Shown here in pieces: positions 6,935-11,258 of a DNA stretch of 11,258 bases. Position numbers and translations under genes: made by a program. The DNA comes from Gonapodya sp. JEL0774 (lineage: Eukaryota; Monoblepharomycota; Monoblepharidomycetes; Monoblepharidales; Gonapodyaceae). The notes under the pieces were generated by a model. That model worked only from the letters and a program-made list of their open reading frames with translations. It made no database searches and was not told the origin of the DNA. The number at the start of each line of letters is the position of its first letter. The stretch's first letter is position 1. The stretch spans positions 1 to 11,258 of the forward strand of contig JADIIX010000297.1 in NCBI GenBank assembly GCA_027604505.1, written 5' to 3'.

Positions 6935-8006
6935 TCAATTCAACTGGGCTGCCACCCTTCTCGAATTGCAGTCTCTCTCCACCACCCACCGGCGTCTTTC
7001 CGTGCTCCCAATGTCCGATATACGTTGATTCGCACAGACAATCACAATCCATTGGTTCCAACCCACGCTGATCCGTACGTCGGCAGGTTTGCAGCTGGGT
7101 TCCAAGAGCATTATACCTGCACGTGCCGGTACGTTCTTTAACACGGTGATTTAAAAGCGCTGGGGATTCGAGAGTAGGCGATGGGAAAGGGTTGGGGGAA
7201 GAGAGGAGAGGAGGAAGGTGAGGTCCGAGGGAGGATCGAGTTGGAAAGCGGCTAACAGGTGCGAGCAAAACAGTTGAGCCAAAAAGGAGAATCAGGAACA
7301 AGGAACTGACCTCTCATGCCCGGAACCTTTCACAGTTCAACCGTCGCGCGTCTTGACGAACTCACCTGCACAACTCGGCCCATCCCGTCACCCATGTTGA
7401 ATCCTCCGACCACAGACCAACACCGTCCTGCCTCGTCCCCAACAGCCCATAGGCGTCTCGGTTTGCGTACAAAATCAGTTCTGTCAGGCGATTGTTCCCT
7501 CAAGTGACATTGCAGGTGACATTGCACTCACCTTCCACTCTTGACCGATCCGTGTGAAAGTCCACTTCCAACACCTCCTCCACCCAGTTGCCACCAGACA
7601 GCTCAAAAAAAAGTGGCGCTCGGTCAACACTTGGTTGAAGGCGGCATTCGGTTGGGGGGTGAGGAGTGGAGCGGTTGGGACGGGAGGACAGATTGTGTAT
7701 CATGGCTGGAAGCAACGAACGCGAAGTTAAACTCTACGTTCATGCTTGGCGGACTCACTACAACGAAAAAGGCTTGGGGAAATGGGAGGTGGTTGCAATG
7801 CACAGAGAGTGCTAGTCGTGCTGCACGTTAGCGGGGGACCTGAAAAGGGGCGGAAGGAAGAGCGTGAGGATTTGTAAGCGACACCACGAATACAAGCAAA
7901 AGGACTCACAGAGGAGGGGGAACCGGATGTCGTGATCATCGATGACGGTTCCCGGTAGAAGTCCAGAAGGTCGAGTGTCGCCGACAGATGAATAAGATGA
8001 GGTGGG
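6935..8006 (-). CDS. Gene B: five phase-compatible exons, function unknown, 5' end missing
   Basis: Exons 8006-7910, 7839-7759, 7705-7532, 7480-7366 and 7094-6935 join in phase (627 nt, stop TGA at 6935-6937). All four donors are GTGAGT; acceptors include CCCCTTTTCAG, GCTTCCAG and CCTGACAG. The first three introns are only 51-70 nt, the last 271 nt. Two junctions each give a continuous, protein-like sequence: ELSGGNWVEEVLEVDFHTD runs on to RVEELILYANRDAYGLL, GTRQDGVGLWSED and WVTGWAEL. The first part is Pro/Ser-rich. I recognise no family. The last exon (CKPADVRISVGWNQW to AAQLN) is the least certain, since its intron is longer and the acceptor is ordinary. The start codon and upstream exons are not found; the first exon is also open in another frame. 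Confidence 0.45.
7504..7526. repeat. Short tandem repeat inside a 51-nt intron of gene B
   Basis: The 11-bp unit gtgacattgca occurs twice with a 12-bp period, next to the GTGAGT donor at 7531. It makes up nearly half of the intron. Confidence 0.6.
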
Positions 8007-8116
8007 CTCGGTGCAAACAGAAAAGAACAAAAGAGAAACATATGTCAAGCATGTGAAGTCCGATGCGGGGGTAGGTACGAGGGAAGAAGAAAGGCGTCTA
8101 TTCGCTGTTCACTCAC

Positions 8117-8169
8117 CAGCTGCGCGACGCCCAGTAGGTCAACGCGTCAACCCATGCAATGCACTCGGA
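8117..8169 (-). CDS. Short exon resembling the end of a PH domain
   Basis: Between an acceptor AAGTCAG (8170) and a GTGAGT donor (8116), the 53-nt exon encodes SECIAWVDALTYWASRS. The pattern acidic residue, Trp, two residues, Ala-Leu matches the C-terminal helix that closes pleckstrin homology domains, whose invariant Trp sits in this context. Only one frame is open. It joins the next candidate exon (8006-7910) in a frame that then hits a stop after the 7839 acceptor, so it does not extend the gene B chain as drawn. Either an exon is missing or this belongs to a separate transcript. Confidence 0.3.
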
Positions 8170-8328
8170 CTGACTTCACACCAATGTCAATTGAAAACAG
8201 CTTGACGTGGCTCCCGTCCTTCATTCGGCGTCCTTGGTTTCGTTCTTTGTGGAAGGAACTAGTGGAGATCTGGGATGACAAAGGTCAGGGAAACCAAATG
8301 AAGAGAGCGAGACAAAAACGGTACATAC

Positions 8329-8994
8329 TCGTCATCCCCTGATCTCATATCGAACAGCGCTCCACGTTCTTGCCTCTCGGCTACCTTCCATCCCCTGTCC
8401 GGCTCTATCGTCACGAACCCCCACACCTCTCACACCGGTCGACCCATCCCGGCGACGGTCGACAGACATAATTTTCACACGATTCGCTACATATATTTTC
8501 ATTCGATGCGTTTGTATGTTGAACGGTAAGGTGGATTCGTGGAGTGGAGCGCGGAGGGCGGGTGGGAGGGGAAGACGAGCGTTCGGGGGAGGGGACGGGG
8601 ATCGAACGAGAGAGCGACGGAAGTGGGATATGGGCGGGAGTGAACACAGGCGGTTGAGCGCGACGGCGCGGGTTGAATGTTGGGCCCGGGGTGAGGATCG
8701 GTTGCGTGGACGTACTGTTGGTGAACACCAAAGGACACAACACGATTGCACATGACTTTTACTCCGTCCACTCAAGATAGGGGAAAAAGTAGTGCGAGGG
8801 TACGAACTTTTGAACATTTCACTGAAACGGTTCGCTTTTACCGTACTCTACTGCAATGAAAGTCTCTTCCTAAACCCTACAGATCAAAGGCACTTCACAC
8901 CAAACTGAACGTAAAGCAAAGAATAGATTGAAAGAAAAAAAGCTCCCAACCACCCTGCCAGATCCCAACTTCACCTCTCCCACTGCTGGACTGT
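8329..8994. other. 3' flank of A2, no gene resolved
   Basis: Counterpart of 1-649. The AT-rich 3' zone lies at about 8800-8950. A possible donor GTATGT sits at 8328-8323 directly after a minus-strand frame ending GALFDMRSGDDE; this could be an exon of the intron-rich gene to the left, but its phase does not fit the next candidate exon. No gene is called. Confidence 0.45.
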
Positions 8995-10750
8995 TCACCT
9001 CCCTTGCCCTGATTCTGCCCCAGCCCCTCCTGCTCCAAGCACCTCAGTCTGCACACCCATCCTCCCACTCCCACTCTGGGTCCCAGTTCCTGCCCCACCA
9101 CCAGCTCCACCAAACCTCCCCATTGCCTCAGCCCCTCCTACACCATACTCACCACCCCTCGACTCCACACCCCGCACAGGCCACGTTCCTGACGCAGGTG
9201 GTGTCGACCCCGTGGGGTATGCTGACCGTTGCGGTGGGCCAGCCACGTCGCCATAAAACTGGGAGGAGAGAGGTGGGGCGTTGGGGACTGGGCGGAAGGG
9301 GTTAGAGGGTGGAGGTGGAGGGCCAATGTTGAGGCGGGAGTCGTAACGGAGGGTGAAAGAAGGAGGTTGCAGAGGAGGTTGGTTGTGTGTGTCACTAACA
9401 CAGGCCATGGGGAATGCACCAGAGGCACCAGTGCGTGTGTTCAAGCCCTGGGGTCGGATCACAGATGAATGGCAAGGGGGCAGGGGTCAAAGGTGTCGAT
9501 GCAGGATTCATGAGAGGGGAACAGCACACAAGCAATAAACAAGTGGTACTCACAGATCCCCACCCATCTGCAAACACCAGGTTGACATAAATCTCATCCC
9601 CAACTTGAACATTAAGCTCATCAACATCTTGGGCCTGGAAATCGGCTATGGCGTACATGAGCTTCTTGACAGTGCGGGGGGGTTGGGGTCCGCGAGGGGG
9701 AGGAGCAGGTGGTAGGGATGCGAGTTGGGTGCGGAGGGTCACAACCTCACGTTCAAGCGTTGCGTTTTTGGTAGAGAGGGCGCGGTTCTCTGAGAAGAGG
9801 GTGCGGACTTCTGTCTGAAGGTCCTGGTTCGCTGCTTCCAGACTGCTGATCTTTGCCTGATTGTCCAAGTGCCTTGCTTGAATGTCCAAGTTCCTCCTCT
9901 GTGCCTCCTCTGCCTTGCTTTCTGCAGTTGCTGTTCTCACTGACAGCTCCTCATTCCTCAGCTTGACTTGATCCAACTCTGCACGTAGCTCCCTAATTTC
10001 ACGGTCCTTGTCAGCGAGGAGTGAGACAAGGGCTTCAGTGGGTTGGGGAGGGGTGGAAGGTGCAGTGGTAGTTGGAGAAGAAGGTTGAGAGCGGGTAGGG
10101 ACTGGAGTGGGAGGGTGGGATTGATGGTCTTGAAGAGCTTGCAAGAAACGTCCATCTGGCCATTTGCGAGCGGCGTCGAGTTCCCTCTGAGTGACCACAG
10201 CCCCGTGAGAGAGGAGGAGTTTGACGATGGGGAGGGAAGGACACAGAGTGAAGGGATAGATGCAAGTGTCCTCCGTCTCCTTGGGATCTCTGATCTGGAT
10301 GTCGCCGTCCTTGAGACTGATCCCGAGTTTGCTGTCAGAGTCGGGTGAATCGCCTGTGCCACCCACACACCACGTCCACTTCCCGCCCCTCGCCACCGCC
10401 AGTGTCAGCGCAGACGGGAACAAAATCGTCAAACGCCAACGCCTCCTGTTCCAGTTGTCCGAATCCCACGATGAAAACCAGTTCGCGATCTTCCACTCAC
10501 ACACCCCATTCACATCTGCGCCTCCTTCGAGCAACGCCTTGACAATCTCCTCATTCGCATGCATGATCCCCAGCGTCAACGCGGATTCGCATTCTGCAGA
10601 GTCCGTTTTGGTATCGCGTCCAATCGTGCATGTCAGTGTCACCTGCTTCCTCGCATTGGTGTTCGCCCCATCCGCTAGAAGCTGTCGCACCCGCGGCGCC
10701 TGTCCGTTTTCCACCGCTTCGATCAGTTGGATTTCACGCGCGGTTGACAT
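8995..10750 (-). CDS. Ankyrin / coiled-coil / SH3 adaptor protein, copy A2 (two exons)
   Basis: This is a paralogue of A1 with the same structure: exon 1 at 10750-9554, a 106-nt intron at 9448-9553 with GTGAGT donor and CCCCAG acceptor, and exon 2 at 9447-8995, giving 549 residues. The ankyrin, linker, coiled-coil, SH3 and Pro-rich tail order is unchanged. All length differences from A1 keep the reading frame: one extra residue near position 103, one extra heptad (DNA repeat 9848-9889) and two fewer heptads in the zipper. The SH3 core and its splice junction are conserved (GDEIYV, DGWG, TGASGAFP). The ATG at 10750 is the first in-frame ATG; the upstream frame stays open to 10852 without one. 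Intact frames and many synonymous differences suggest that both copies are functional, not pseudogenes. Partners and pathway are unknown. Confidence 0.82.
9448..9553 (-). other. Intron of A2, splitting the SH3 domain
   Basis: It has the same position, length (106 nt), donor and acceptor as the A1 intron. The joined exons again give an uninterrupted SH3 domain. Confidence 0.85.
9746..9808 (-). repeat. Three 21-bp heptad units encoding the A2 zipper
   Basis: This stretch encodes VRTLFSE, NRALSTK and NATLERE. It occupies the place of the five units in A1, so two whole heptads differ between the paralogues with frame and coil register kept. Confidence 0.7.
9848..9889 (-). repeat. Tandem 21-bp duplication in the A2 coiled coil
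   Basis: Units 9869-9889 and 9848-9868 encode LDIQARH and LDNQAKI and are clearly related at DNA level. A1 has a single unit (VDNQAKI) here. This is a one-heptad gain in A2, or a loss in A1. Confidence 0.7.
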
Positions 10751-10950
10751 GGCGGTTTTCGATCGGATTTTCGTGATGTTGAGCTTTGTTTGCGATTTCG
10801 GTTGATGCTGTGAACAGGCTCCCCCATTTGCTTCTGCGGACTTTCTAAACACCGCCGCGAGCGACGACGCGGACTTGTAACTTTATTATTAAATATCTTT
10901 TGTGCTACGTGCATAAAACATACATGTCAACTGACCCTGCTCCTGGGGTC
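10751..10950 (-). promoter_or_regulatory. Promoter and 5' leader of gene A2
   Basis: Counterpart of the A1 promoter: the AT-rich island at about 10878-10930 carries the same TATTTAATAATAAAG core on the minus strand. Its strong conservation compared with the neighbouring coding sequence supports a functional element, though recent exchange between copies would look the same. Confidence 0.55.
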
Positions 10951-11029
10951 GGTGCTGCTCCACATGCATCACACGTTGCGTTCCCTACTCCTCCTCGCCC
11001 CGCTCACCACACGCTCTCTCCCCCGACCG

Positions 11030-11258
11030 GTCCCCTTGGCAGAACTCTCCCGAATTGGTCATCCCCGGGGGGTCCGGCCGCCCTTCCGTGCCCCTGTCTC
11101 CCGCTCCCCGCCTCGACCCCATGCCGGCCCCCGCCTCCTTGTGTCTCCTCCCCCTGACCCTAGTCGCCCTCCCTCGGCTCCCCCACAGCGCCTTCCCCCC
11201 CCCTCTGCCCCTCGCCGCATCTCCACGGCCCTACTCCCCCATCACGCCCCGCCCACTG
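11030..11258. other. C-rich tract upstream of A2 (cut by window end)
   Basis: This is the counterpart of 2700-3110, with the same C-run composition but clearly more divergent than the adjoining promoter block. It continues beyond the window. Confidence 0.55.

Larger units (their letters stand above)
8336..11258. repeat. Segmental duplication, unit copy 2
   Basis: This is the second copy of the segment starting at base 1, in the same orientation, carrying gene A2 with its flanks. It runs to the right window edge inside the C-rich tract. The first 90 bases or so copy sequence that in this unit adjoins the putative PH-like exon, so similar exons may lie just left of base 1. Confidence 0.9.

Noticed and set aside
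6715-7410. Similar PSPMLNPP peptides on the minus strand near 6720-6745 and on the plus strand near 7385-7410
   Set aside because: About 19 of 27 bases match in inverted orientation with no extension either side; this looks like coincidence in Pro-rich sequence.
8928-9305. 125-codon plus-strand frame antisense to A2 exon 2
   Set aside because: It is a mirror of the Pro/Gly-rich tail of the minus-strand gene and shares its composition. The matching plus-strand frame in copy 1 is interrupted (only 778-960 is listed as open).
1-11258. Transposon or retroelement as the cause of the repeat
   Set aside because: No transposase, integrase, reverse transcriptase, terminal inverted repeat or long terminal repeat could be seen. 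A plain tandem gene-cluster duplication explains the structure.

Overview
The window looks like nuclear DNA of a fungus, most likely an early-diverging, chytrid-type fungus. This rests on GC-rich sequence, a spliced ankyrin/coiled-coil/SH3 adaptor gene, short introns (about 50-110 nt where the boundaries are clear) with a very uniform GTGAGT donor, and AT-rich patches only at gene edges. No bacterial signals (operons, Shine-Dalgarno sites), RNA genes, CRISPR arrays or transposase genes were found. The lineage is inferred from style and not from any marker gene.

Layout. Bases 1 to about 3030 and 8336 to 11258 are two copies of one segment, offset by about 8.34 kb and running off both ends of the window. 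Each copy carries, on the minus strand, a complete two-exon gene (A1 at 650-2423, A2 at 8995-10750). The product is a roughly 550-residue protein: degenerate ankyrin repeats, a leucine-zipper-like coiled coil, an SH3 domain split by the single intron, and a proline-rich tail. Upstream of each gene lie a conserved AT-rich promoter-like block and a long C-rich (G-rich on the coding strand) tract. Downstream lies about 650 bp of conserved, apparently non-coding flank.

Between the copies (about 3.5-8.33 kb) the plus strand has no convincing gene. The minus strand is full of splice donors: 15 GTGAGT hexamers against 2 on the plus strand. Phase-compatible exons can be chained in places. Gene B (6935-8006) and gene C (3919-5104) are the best-supported pieces of one or more intron-rich genes that I cannot name. 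A short PH-like exon (8117-8169) and a Ser/Pro-rich exon (6635-6892) lie among them. A second, decayed copy of the gene C terminal exon sits just downstream, at about 3629-3898. The interval 3170-3600 holds two adjacent perfect inverted repeats.

How it fits together. The A proteins have no catalytic domain and look like scaffolds: ankyrin part for partner binding, coiled coil for oligomerisation, SH3 plus proline-rich tail for proline-motif contacts. The two paralogues differ by whole-codon and whole-heptad indels and by clustered changes in the ankyrin-proximal loops, as expected of a tandemly expanding, diversifying family. This is inference from two copies only.
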